Positions 25,344-34,254 of a DNA stretch of 64,000 nt are shown here, piece after piece. How positions within the stretch are numbered: position 1 is the stretch's first letter; each line of letters starts with the position of its first letter. The stretch lies in the NCBI GenBank assembly GCA_023229645.1, contig JALNYU010000018.1:1-64000 (forward strand), in the 5' to 3' direction. This DNA comes from Nevskia sp. (GTDB lineage Bacteria; Pseudomonadota; Gammaproteobacteria; Nevskiales; Nevskiaceae). The notes under the pieces were generated by a model. The model was not told where the DNA came from. It searched no databases and worked only from the letters and a program-made list of their open reading frames with translations. The translations under genes were made by a program, and so were the position numbers.

Positions 25344-26021
25344 ATGAAAGCAATGATCCTGGCCGCTGGCCGCGGCGAACGGATGCGCCCGCTGACGGAT
25401 CGCATTCCCAAACCGCTGATCGAAGTCGGCGGCCGGTCGCTGGTCGAACATCACCTTGCAGCGCTGCACCGTGCCGGCGTCTGGGATTGCGTTATCAACC
25501 TAGGCTGGCTCGGTGCCAGCCTGCGTGCAGCTCTAGGGGATGGCGCGCGTTACGGGGTTCACATCGACTATTCGGATGAGGGCTGGCCGGCGCTGGAAAC
25601 CGGCGGTGGCATCGCCCGCGCGCTGCCTTTGCTCGGCGCTGCGCCGTTTCTGCTGATCAACGGCGACGTTTATAGCGACTACCCGCTGGCAACGTTGGTC
25701 GAACGCGCACAGGCGTTGCCCTCCGCCGACGCCGCGCATCTCGTGCTCGTGCCCAACCCTCAGCACAATCCGCGCGGCGATTTCGGGCTTGTGGGTGGCC
25801 GCGTGGTGCCGCAATGCGCCGAGCACTTCACGTTCAGTGGTCTATCGATTTTGCGGCCGGCGCTATTTTTTGAGCCGCCGTCGGGTGCGTTTCCGCTCGG
25901 GCCCTTGCTACGCACTACGGCCATTGCCGGACGTGTGAGTGGCGAACTGCATTCAGGTCTGTGGTCGGACGTCGGCACCCCGGAGCGTTTGGCGCAACTC
26001 GCGGCCTTGCTCGCAGGGTAA
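25344..26021 (+). CDS. murU: N-acetylmuramate alpha-1-phosphate uridylyltransferase
   Basis: Nucleotidyltransferase of 225 residues that joins MurNAc-1-phosphate and UTP to give UDP-MurNAc, the step after AmgK. The signature MILAAGRGERMRPLTDRIPK binds the nucleotide phosphates. PLIEVGGRSLVEHHL, the metal-site LINGDVYSDYPL, GDFGLV and the C-terminal WSDVGTPERLAQL complete the family pattern. It starts 25 bases after amgK on the same strand, so both are one operon. It lacks the left-handed beta-helix domain of GlmU, as expected for MurU. Confidence 0.92.
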   Translation: MKAMILAAGRGERMRPLTDRIPKPLIEVGGRSLVEHHLAALHRAGVWDCVINLGWLGASLRAALGDGARYGVHIDYSDEGWPALETGGGIARALPLLGAAPFLLINGDVYSDYPLATLVERAQALPSADAAHLVLVPNPQHNPRGDFGLVGGRVVPQCAEHFTFSGLSILRPALFFEPPSGAFPLGPLLRTTAIAGRVSGELHSGLWSDVGTPERLAQLAALLAG

Positions 26022-26308
26022 CCGCGCTGCCGCAGCGTTTCTCGTAGGCGGAATTGGTTCGGCAGTGTGATATTGAAATGCGCGAAGGCGAAGTTTGAAG
26101 AAGAATCTATAAAAAAATATGATTCATTTTTCATATTTGCCTTTTTTCATTTAGTTTTTGCCAGAGCGTAACCAATTAAACAATATTAATAGAAATACTT
26201 TTGTGATTTAGTTCTAAATTTGCTTGTAATTTATATGTTTTAACGGCTTTTTAAAGCGAATAAGATTGATAAAATATTAGTCAATAGTCGACTAATGTAA
26301 ATTTTCAA
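26022..26308. promoter_or_regulatory. AT-rich promoter region with inverted repeat
   Basis: 287 bases, strongly AT-rich from about 26100 on, without a supported gene. The inverted repeat ATTAGTC...GACTAAT (26276-26296, seven-base loop) sits just upstream of the ATG at 26309 and could be an operator. No SD-like motif precedes that ATG, so translation may start from a leaderless or weakly recognised message. Confidence 0.4.
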
Positions 26309-27262
26309 ATGGCGTCTCAGGATCAAGTACTCGTTGAATTGTCTGGCTTACCGCATTGGGACGAGATGCTGTTGCGTTCAGTATTCAAGCTCGTAAAAGG
26401 GAAAACGCGGAAAGATTGGCGGCTGGATGAAAAATCACCGCCATTCGCGAAGATAGTCAGTTACAAGTCCGCTGCGTTGGTGGCCGACGCACCGTTGGCG
26501 GAGGCGGGGCGACAACCCATCCTGATCTATTACGTTGACGGTGCGCTGCCGACTTCAACGACGCATCCGTTTGTTCTGCAGGCGCCGGTAAAGCCGCAGG
26601 CGTTAATCGCGCTTTTAAACCGTGTCGGCGAATTGCTGGATCAAGTGCCTGCGCCGAGCCGCCGCGTCAGCTGGTCCTTGCTGCAGTGGCTAGACTCGCT
26701 GCTACAGCGCAGCAGCACGACCGTCCAGCGGATTTCGGTTGAGGATGTTGATATTGCCTACATCGATTTCGTAAAGCGGTGCTGGTTGCCGAAAGACGAT
26801 GGCGCCGCTTGGATCAGTGCGGCGGCCGGGCATTCGATGCTCCTGGCGCGGCCAGCGGCCGCTGAGCAGTTGAATACGTGCGACTGGAATCAAGCGCGGC
26901 CGCTGAATGAGCTGATCTGGCGTTTGGCGCAGCTGGCGTCACACGGCCAATTACTTGCTAGGCTCAATCGAGATCGCTTGTTTACGCTGAACCGCTGGCC
27001 GGACTTCACCCAGCAGTCGGACTGGCGCGACTTCATCAATACCGCATCAGGGCTCTCGCAGCGGCCGATGACGTACGCCGAAATCATCGCGACCGCCAAA
27101 GGAACGGAAGATCAGTTGATCATCTGGCTAAACGCTGGCGCGCTGAGCGGGTGCTTGGCGCAGGTGGGTGCAGTGCAGACAAGCACGCAGGACGCTGCAC
27201 TATCGACAGAAGATTCCGGGCGGTTTATGTCGCGTCTACGCAGTAAGCTCGGATTCAAGTAG
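26309..27262 (+). CDS. Hypothetical protein, 317 residues
   Basis: I do not recognise this protein. It has no signal peptide or membrane segment and is probably cytoplasmic. Residues 1-110 alternate strands and helices and end in APVKPQALIALLNRVGELL, an arrangement reminiscent of a receiver-like fold with a K-P before the last helix. The usual phosphorylated Asp cannot be identified, so this is only a structural guess. Residues 115-210 include LLQWLDSLLQR and a Trp-rich part, and 215-280 a probable helical domain (RLFTLNRWPDFTQQSDWRDF, then YAEIIATAKGTEDQLI). It ends in RFMSRLRSKLGFK. It stands alone between murU and a convergent DUF2807 gene, with a strong hairpin at its stop. Confidence 0.7.
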   Translation: MASQDQVLVELSGLPHWDEMLLRSVFKLVKGKTRKDWRLDEKSPPFAKIVSYKSAALVADAPLAEAGRQPILIYYVDGALPTSTTHPFVLQAPVKPQALIALLNRVGELLDQVPAPSRRVSWSLLQWLDSLLQRSSTTVQRISVEDVDIAYIDFVKRCWLPKDDGAAWISAAAGHSMLLARPAAAEQLNTCDWNQARPLNELIWRLAQLASHGQLLARLNRDRLFTLNRWPDFTQQSDWRDFINTASGLSQRPMTYAEIIATAKGTEDQLIIWLNAGALSGCLAQVGAVQTSTQDAALSTEDSGRFMSRLRSKLGFK

Positions 27263-27297
27263 CGGTTTGGCCGTTCGCCTCGCAGCAGCCAAACCGC
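27262..27297. terminator. Bidirectional hairpin between convergent genes
   Basis: GCGGTTTGGC (27262-27271) and GCCAAACCGC (27288-27297) form a perfect 10-bp stem with a 16-base loop. It begins at the last base of the upstream TAG stop and lies 27 bases from the end of the convergent gene. Position suggests a shared terminator; no long T-tract follows. Confidence 0.6.
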
Positions 27298-27324
27298 AGA
27301 ACGCTGTGCTTATGTTCACGAACG

Positions 27325-28008
27325 CTAGCGCTTATGAACTTCGCCGCTGCCATGAACGGTTTGCTGCACTACGGCGCCGCTGCTGCGGTAGGTGATATCA
27401 CCGCTGCCATTGATAACAGCATTCAGCGCTTTGGCTGCAAAGACAGTTGCATCGCCACTGCCGTCGATTTCAACATCGACACGGTCTGCCGTTACGGCGT
27501 CGGCATTAATGTCGCCCGAACCCTGAATGCTCAGCGTCAGTTGATCGACAGCGCCACGTGCCTTGATATCGCCGGAGCCATCGATCGCCAATTTTAGTGC
27601 GCCGCCGTTCAGTCCGCTGATGTCGACGTCGCCGCTGCCGCTGATTTGCAGCGCTTGTAAACGCGGCAGTTGTATCGCGATTTTCGGGCTGTGGCGGGTT
27701 CGGTAGCTGCCTTTCGGGCCGATGCTTAGCCGATGACCGCGGACTTCGGTGCCAATCAAAGGCAGTAGGTTGTCATCTGCGGTGACGGTAACCGCAAAGC
27801 GATCGCCAATCATAATTTGTAAGTCGGAGCTGTCTTCGAGTTCGATCGAATCAAAATCGGCTAGCGCACGCGTCTCACTGCGAATCTGCCCGGAACCCTT
27901 GATCGGCCAGTTGTTATTAATCTCGATCGTGACGCCGGCGTGGACCGCGCCGACCGCCGTACCGAGCGCAATCCCCATAGCAAGCAGCAATAGCATTTTC
28001 AAGCGCAT
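27325..28008 (-). CDS. DUF2807 exported beta-helix protein
   Basis: Protein of 227 residues with a signal peptide (MRLKMLLLLAMGIALGTAVG, cleavage near VHA). Next come the DUF2807 pattern GSGQIRSETRALADFDSIEL and at least five repeats around G-SGD (ISGSGDVDI, IDGSGDIKA, IQGSGDINA, IDGSGDATV, INGSGDITY, then VHGSGEVHK). The family is annotated as a GIN domain or putative autotransporter-adhesin head and forms a right-handed beta-helix. Its role is not established. Export to the periplasm or cell surface is likely. It is divergent from the alpha-2-macroglobulin gene across 232 bases and convergent with the 317-residue gene. Confidence 0.85.
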   Translation of the reverse strand: MRLKMLLLLAMGIALGTAVGAVHAGVTIEINNNWPIKGSGQIRSETRALADFDSIELEDSSDLQIMIGDRFAVTVTADDNLLPLIGTEVRGHRLSIGPKGSYRTRHSPKIAIQLPRLQALQISGSGDVDISGLNGGALKLAIDGSGDIKARGAVDQLTLSIQGSGDINADAVTADRVDVEIDGSGDATVFAAKALNAVINGSGDITYRSSGAVVQQTVHGSGEVHKR

Positions 28009-28240
28009 CGTTATTTCCGGTTATTAGGCTCGCTCTTGGATGCGGCACCCCAGGGAAATAGTTGCAATCGGTGTCGATGAAAAGTCGGACGGCCTTGAAA
28101 CCGAACGAATAAAAATCGGTGGTTGCACGAATTCGTCACAGGTCCGGCACTAATCCGCGCGGTCGCCTCGTTTAGACTCTTGCCCTGATCGTCCGCTGGA
28201 CTCTTCGAGCTCGGCCCACGGTATTCGGGGAAATGGGTAA

Positions 28241-31200
28241 ATGGACACGATACGGCGCGTCGTCTCGACCTTCGTCGCGGGGCTCAATCTGTTACGCCAA
28301 TTATTAGGATTTCTGCTTGGGTTGGTTTTTGGCGAAATCGATTGGCAGCCGCCGGCGTGGCTGGGCCTGCTCGGGGCGAATCTGCAGCGCGCATATCGTA
28401 TTGTTCAGGCGTGGGTGCGGCGGTCGCCGCGGCAGGCGGCCGGCGTGGCGGTGCTGGCTATCGCGGTCATCGCGGCTGTCGGTGGTGGCGTGTATTGGTA
28501 CCAGCACAGACCGTTGCCAAGCTTGCTGAGCGTCGACGTTGAAACGCCGAAGGCCCCGTGCATCGAATGTGAGTATTCGCGAATCAATCCGCTGAAACTG
28601 CACTTCAGCGGCTCGGCCGCGCCGCTTGAGAAAGTTGGGAAGGTGGTGCCTAAAGGCCTCATTATCGAACCGGCATTTGCTGGGCAATGGCGTTGGGAGA
28701 ACGATCAAACGCTTAGCTTCGAGCCGCAGCAGCACTGGCCGATTGACCAAAAATATCGCGTAACGCTGCTGCGCAAGCAGGTCGTCGCCAGTCACGTTCA
28801 GCTTAAGGCTTACGAGTACACATTCAGCACACCGCCGTTCGCGGCGGAAGTCAAGGCCACTGAGTTCTACCAAGATCCTGAACAGGCTGTCGATAAAAAA
28901 GTAGTTACAACACTCCATTTCTCGTTTCCGGTGGATCAGGCCGAGCTCGAGAGCCGAATTAAGCTGAAGTTGAGCAGCCAGTTGGCGAACGGCAAAACGA
29001 CTGAAACCCCGATCACATTCACCGTGTTGTACGACAAATTCAAGCTCAACGCCTACATCCATTCGGCGCGGTTGGCGGTTTCGGATAAGGCTAGTACGGT
29101 TACCGTAACGATCGACAAAGGCCTGCGTGCGGCGCGTGGCGGGAATCGCACCGACACACAGTTGACCGCCAGCACCACCGTGCCGGCCGCGGATAGCCTT
29201 CGGGTTGAAGCGCCGACGCTGGAATTCGCGCGTAACGACAAAGACGAACCCGATCAGGTGATGTTCTTGACCACCAGTTTCTCAGTGGTCGAAACGGAGA
29301 TGAATACCAAGGTGCACGCGTGGCTGTTGCCGCTGCGGCATCCCGACGCTGAGCGGCAAAAATCGTGGGCTGACTACAACAAAGGCAAGCCTTACGGAAT
29401 TTGGAATGATAAAGAAATCGGCCCTGAGATTTTGCAGGCCAGCGAGCCGCTGCCGCTGTCGTACATCGCCAACGAGCGCGAACATGTTGAACAGCACGGC
29501 TTCCGTTATCGGGCGGACCCTGGTCGTTATATATATGTCCGGGTCGATAAGGGCTTGCAGTCGTTTGGCGGCTATCGCTTGCCGGAGACGACCGATGCGA
29601 TAGTGGCGGTCCCGCCGTTTCCGCAAGAGTTACGCATCACCAACGCAGGTGCGCTATTGGCGATGTCCGGCGCCAAAACGCTGACCGTGTTCAGCCGCGA
29701 CGTACCGGGTTTGCGGGTCGAGATCGGGCGATTATTGCCCGACCAACTGCAACATTTGGTGACTCAGACCGGTGGCGATCTGGCGAATCCGCAGTTCGAT
29801 AATTATTCGTTCGATGCCAGCAACATCACCGAGCGCGTAACTCGGGATATCCGCTTGCCGAAGCTTGCGCCGGGCGTTGCGCATTATCAGCCGATTAACT
29901 TCAGTGAGTTTTTGAAAGAGGGTAGCGGCGCGCTGGACCGCGGCGTGTTCTTGCTGAAAGTGGGCGTGCATCAGCCGAGCGGGGACGAGGGCGCTGATGT
30001 TACGGCAGTGTCGGGCGACGGCACGATCAACGGCCTCAGCGATACGCGGCTGATCGTCATCACCGACCTCGGCTTGCTGGTCAAGCGTTCGGTGACCGGC
30101 GCACAGGACGTGTTCGTGCAGTCCATCGCCACCGGTGCGCCGCAGGCCGGCGTGAGTGTTGAAGTGCTAGGCAAGAATGGCGATACGCTGCTGAAGCAAA
30201 CCACCGACGCCGAAGGGCACGTCCATTTCGCTGATTTGCGCAGCTTCCGCCGCGAGCACGAGCCGGTGCTCTATTTAGCCCAGCGTGGCGGCGACAGCAG
30301 CTTCCTGCCGATTAATCGGCATGTTCAGCCGCTGGATTTATCGCGCTTTGATGTCGGCGGCGTCGCCAATAGCGCCGATACCGGTAAGCTCGCCGCGTAT
30401 TTATTCTCTGACCGCGGCATTTATCGGCCGGGTGAAGAAATTCGCGTCGGCGCCATCGTTAAGTCGCAAGACTGGCAGCAACCGTTGGCGGGTTTGCCGC
30501 TACGGGTTGAAATCGCTGATCCGCGTGGCATCGCGATTAAGCGCAATACGGTCAAACTTTCTGCCGCAGGCTTTGAAGAGATTCGCTACACCACGCTGGA
30601 CACGGCGCCGGCCGGCCAGTATGCCGTCAACGTATTTTTGATTCGCAACAGTGATCCCGCGCATTACAACGAGGCGCTGATCGGATCGACGACGGTCAAA
30701 GTGCAGGAGTTTCAGCCGGATCGGCTGAAAATGACTGCCAGTCTTTCTAGCGAGGCCGCACAGGGCTGGGTATCGCCGCAGGATCTGAAAGCGAGGATCA
30801 GCCTGCAGAATCTATTCGGCACGCCAGCGGAAGGCCGCCGCGTTACCGCGGAGATGATGTTAACGCCACAGTTCCCAGCATTTCCAGCCTATCGGGATTT
30901 CCAGTTCTATGATCCGCAGGGCGCGAGGGAAGGCGTTACCGATACGCTAACCGAGACCAAGACTGACGACAAAGGCGAGGCGACGTTTGATCTCAATCTA
31001 CGGCGTTTCGCGAAAGCCACGTATCGCCTGCATTTTGTCGCCCAGGGTTTTGAGGCCGACGGTGGCCGCGGCGTCGCCGCTGAGGCGGCGACATTGGTGT
31101 CCAATCTCGCTTATCTAGTTGGTTATAAGGCCGATGGCGATCTGCGCTACCTCAGCCGTGGCAGTGCCCATAAGGCGACATTGATCGCAATCGATCCGAA

Positions 31201-34200
31201 AGCAGAAAAGACCGAGGTCAAAGGCTTAAAGCTGACACGGATCGAAGTCCGTTACGTCTCGGTATTGATCAAGCAGGATAACGGCACGTACCGCTATCAA
31301 TCGCGCAAAAAAGAGCTGACGTTGGATAGCCAGCCGTTGATCATTCCCGCCGCGGGCTACACGTTGCCGCTCGATACCGGCGCGCCGGGTAGCTTTGCGT
31401 ATGTCGTTACCGATGCCGAAGGGCAGCAATTTGCCCGCGTTGATTACACCGTCGCCGGCAGTGCGGACCTAAGCCGCTCGTTGGATAAGAACGCCGAGCT
31501 GCAGTTGGCGCTAAGCCGGCATGACTACACGCCGGGCGAAGAGATCGAAATGCAGATCACCGCACCGTATGCCGGCGCGGGTTTGATCACGATTGAACGC
31601 GACAAGGTCTACGCGTGGAAATGGTTCCGTGCAGATACGACCAGCTCGGTGCAGAGAATTCGACTGCCGGAAGGCATCGAAGGCAATGCCTATGTCTCGG
31701 TCAGCTTCGTTCGTGATCCGGGTTCCAGCGAGATCTACACCAGCCCGCTGTCCTACGGCGTGCAACCGTTCTCGGTGAATCTCGATGCGCGCCGGGATGC
31801 GGTGAATCTCAGCTTCGCCAATAGCGTCAAGCCGGGCGAGACGCTGAAGCTGAAATACAAGACGGCGAAGCCATCGCGTATCGTCGTCTTCGCGGTTGAC
31901 GAAGGCATTTTGCAGGTCGCGCGTTATAAAACCGCTGACCCGCTGGCGTATTTCTTCCAAAAACGAGCGTTGGATGTCAGTACCACGCAGATTCTGGACT
32001 TGATTCTGCCGGAGTTTCGCAACGTGGCGGCGGGAGCAGCGCCCGGTGGTGATGGCGAAGGTGCGCTCGGCCGTTTCTTAAATCCGTTCAAGCGCAAAGC
32101 CGATAAGCCGGTCGCGTACTGGTCGGGAATTCTTGATGCGGATGCCACCGAACGCGAGCTGAGCTACACCGTGCCGGACTACTTCAACGGCAGTTTGCGC
32201 ATCATGGCGGTTGCCGTGGCGCCGGACGCGGTTGGCGTGTTTGACGGCAAGACGCTGGTGCGCGGCGACTTCGTGCTTTCGCCGAACGCACCGACAACGG
32301 TGACGCCGGGCGATACGTTCGAAGTCAGCGTCGGCGTTTCCAATAATGTCGACGGCAGTGGGCCGGACGCTGAGATTGCGATCGGCCTGCAGCCATCGTC
32401 TCATCTGGAAGTGCTCGGCGCCGTGCAAACCAAGTTGAAGATCGCCGAGCAGCATGAGTCGGTTGCCCGGTTCAAAGTGCGGGCACGGGATGAACTCGGC
32501 GCTGCTAGCTTGGCGTTTACTGCCAAATTCGGCGGGAAATCGGCGAAGCGAGCTGTATCGCTCAGCGTGCGGCCGCCGTCGCCGTTCTTGACTCAGCTCG
32601 ATGCCGGCACGATACGCGACGGCAGTGCCGAGATCTTGATCAAGCGCGATCTCTACCCCGCGTATCGCCAGCTGGACGCCGGCGTTTCCGTGCTGCCGAT
32701 GAGCTTGAGTAAGGGGCTGGAGACGTATCTCGACAACTATGGCTATTCCTGCACTGAGCAGCTGGTGAGCAAGGCGGTGCCAGCAATGGTGTTTGCCAAC
32801 ACGCCAGCACTCGGCAAAACGATTGCGCCGAAAGGCGACACGCTAGAAGGCTTGGTTGCGGTGCTGCGTGCGCGCCAGAATAGCGAAGGCGGTTTTGGTC
32901 TTTGGGCGGCGAATGCACATGTGAACGAGTTTGTCTCGGTGTATGCCCAGCACTATCTGATTGACTCAGCCGAGCACGGCCAACCGGCCCCACGAGACTT
33001 AATCGAATCCGGCAATCGGTATCTGCGCACACTCGCCGCGCGCTCGTTCGATACCCTGCCGCAAGCGCGGAATTCGGCCTATGCGATTTATCTACTGACG
33101 CGCCAAGGGATCGTGATGGCGAACGAGGCCGCGGCTTTGCAAGAACGGCTTGAAAACACCCAGAAAGCCGCGTGGCCGCAGGACATCACTGCCGCCTATC
33201 TCGCCAGCGCGTATCAACTGATGAAACAGACCAGCAACGGCGAGAAGTTGATCGCAAAACTCAAGTTTAGCCAGCAGCCGCAGACCTACAGTCCGTACTA
33301 CAGCGGCCTGGGCCGTGACGCGCAGCTGCTTTATTTGTTAGCACGCCATTTCCCCAGCCGGTTGAAGGCGCTGCCACCGACGGCATTAGACGGTATGGTG
33401 GATGCCATTAAACGCAACAATTACAATACATTATCGTCGTCATATGTGATTTTGGCGCTAGATGCTTACGCAACGGCCGCTGGCCCGATCGAAGCTGGAA
33501 AGCTCGGCCTCACCGAGGTCTTACGCAACGGCAAATCAAATGCTTTGAGCCTGCCGCAAACGCTGTTGCCTAGCGTCGCGTTTAGCGATCAAACCGCCAA
33601 GCTCAAAATTACCAATGACGGCAAGCTCAACGCCTACTACGTCGTAACCCAGGCGGGCTTTGATCGAAAGCTGCCGACGGCCGCGATTACCGATGGTTTC
33701 GAAATACTCCACGAGTACACAGACGCCACCGGCAATTCGCTAACTCGTGTGAAACTGGGCCAAGAGATCTACGTGCATCTGAAATATCGCGCGTTGAAGC
33801 CGGCGCCGATCTACGACGTCGCACTGGTTGACCTCCTGCCCGGCGGTTTCGAACTCGTGGTCCCCGCCAGTGCGGCACAGGCGCAGGACTACACTGCAGC
33901 AAGCGCAGGCACGCGGGAAGAGAATGAATCCGGCGAGAACGGCGAGGGCGAGTCCGACGAAGGTGTAGAGGTAGAAGGCGAAGAGGAATACGCTAGGGCT
34001 TATGTCGCCGACTGGCAGTGCGCGATTTGTACGCCAACCTCAGCGCGGCTGGATTACGCTGACTTCCGCGAAGACCGCGTCGTGTTCTACGCCCCGGTCA
34101 AAGCAGAGATCCAAGAGCTGGTTTATCGGATCAAAGCCATCGCTGTCGGCGAGTTCAACGTGCCGCCGGCATACGGTGAGTCAATGTACGAAAGGCAGAT

Positions 34201-34246
34201 CCGCGCGCGTTCGCTGGGCAGCAAAATCATCGTTGAGCAACCCTGA
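28241..34246 (+). CDS. Bacterial alpha-2-macroglobulin (YfhM/MagD-like)
   Basis: Very large periplasmic protein of 2001 residues, thought to trap foreign proteases and guard the cell wall when the envelope is breached. The N-terminus holds hydrophobic stretches, the clearest at about 66-85 (VAVLAIAVIAAVGGGVYWY). Anchoring is therefore by a membrane helix rather than the lipobox of E. coli YfhM. MG domains fill the middle, with the A2M family landmarks SDRGIYRPGE and DEGILQVARY. The thioester motif CTEQ is intact (Cys1504). Near the C-terminus, just before YARAYVADWQC, a run of about 30 residues is almost all Glu/Gly/Ser/Asp, an unusual acidic insert. The pbpC gene follows after eight bases, the classic pairing. 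Confidence 0.92.
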   Translation: MDTIRRVVSTFVAGLNLLRQLLGFLLGLVFGEIDWQPPAWLGLLGANLQRAYRIVQAWVRRSPRQAAGVAVLAIAVIAAVGGGVYWYQHRPLPSLLSVDVETPKAPCIECEYSRINPLKLHFSGSAAPLEKVGKVVPKGLIIEPAFAGQWRWENDQTLSFEPQQHWPIDQKYRVTLLRKQVVASHVQLKAYEYTFSTPPFAAEVKATEFYQDPEQAVDKKVVTTLHFSFPVDQAELESRIKLKLSSQLANGKTTETPITFTVLYDKFKLNAYIHSARLAVSDKASTVTVTIDKGLRAARGGNRTDTQLTASTTVPAADSLRVEAPTLEFARNDKDEPDQVMFLTTSFSVVETEMNTKVHAWLLPLRHPDAERQKSWADYNKGKPYGIWNDKEIGPEILQASEPLPLSYIANEREHVEQHGFRYRADPGRYIYVRVDKGLQSFGGYRLPETTDAIVAVPPFPQELRITNAGALLAMSGAKTLTVFSRDVPGLRVEIGRLLPDQLQHLVTQTGGDLANPQFDNYSFDASNITERVTRDIRLPKLAPGVAHYQPINFSEFLKEGSGALDRGVFLLKVGVHQPSGDEGADVTAVSGDGTINGLSDTRLIVITDLGLLVKRSVTGAQDVFVQSIATGAPQAGVSVEVLGKNGDTLLKQTTDAEGHVHFADLRSFRREHEPVLYLAQRGGDSSFLPINRHVQPLDLSRFDVGGVANSADTGKLAAYLFSDRGIYRPGEEIRVGAIVKSQDWQQPLAGLPLRVEIADPRGIAIKRNTVKLSAAGFEEIRYTTLDTAPAGQYAVNVFLIRNSDPAHYNEALIGSTTVKVQEFQPDRLKMTASLSSEAAQGWVSPQDLKARISLQNLFGTPAEGRRVTAEMMLTPQFPAFPAYRDFQFYDPQGAREGVTDTLTETKTDDKGEATFDLNLRRFAKATYRLHFVAQGFEADGGRGVAAEAATLVSNLAYLVGYKADGDLRYLSRGSAHKATLIAIDPKAEKTEVKGLKLTRIEVRYVSVLIKQDNGTYRYQSRKKELTLDSQPLIIPAAGYTLPLDTGAPGSFAYVVTDAEGQQFARVDYTVAGSADLSRSLDKNAELQLALSRHDYTPGEEIEMQITAPYAGAGLITIERDKVYAWKWFRADTTSSVQRIRLPEGIEGNAYVSVSFVRDPGSSEIYTSPLSYGVQPFSVNLDARRDAVNLSFANSVKPGETLKLKYKTAKPSRIVVFAVDEGILQVARYKTADPLAYFFQKRALDVSTTQILDLILPEFRNVAAGAAPGGDGEGALGRFLNPFKRKADKPVAYWSGILDADATERELSYTVPDYFNGSLRIMAVAVAPDAVGVFDGKTLVRGDFVLSPNAPTTVTPGDTFEVSVGVSNNVDGSGPDAEIAIGLQPSSHLEVLGAVQTKLKIAEQHESVARFKVRARDELGAASLAFTAKFGGKSAKRAVSLSVRPPSPFLTQLDAGTIRDGSAEILIKRDLYPAYRQLDAGVSVLPMSLSKGLETYLDNYGYSCTEQLVSKAVPAMVFANTPALGKTIAPKGDTLEGLVAVLRARQNSEGGFGLWAANAHVNEFVSVYAQHYLIDSAEHGQPAPRDLIESGNRYLRTLAARSFDTLPQARNSAYAIYLLTRQGIVMANEAAALQERLENTQKAAWPQDITAAYLASAYQLMKQTSNGEKLIAKLKFSQQPQTYSPYYSGLGRDAQLLYLLARHFPSRLKALPPTALDGMVDAIKRNNYNTLSSSYVILALDAYATAAGPIEAGKLGLTEVLRNGKSNALSLPQTLLPSVAFSDQTAKLKITNDGKLNAYYVVTQAGFDRKLPTAAITDGFEILHEYTDATGNSLTRVKLGQEIYVHLKYRALKPAPIYDVALVDLLPGGFELVVPASAAQAQDYTAASAGTREENESGENGEGESDEGVEVEGEEEYARAYVADWQCAICTPTSARLDYADFREDRVVFYAPVKAEIQELVYRIKAIAVGEFNVPPAYGESMYERQIRARSLGSKIIVEQP

Positions 34247-34254
34247 ACTCGACG

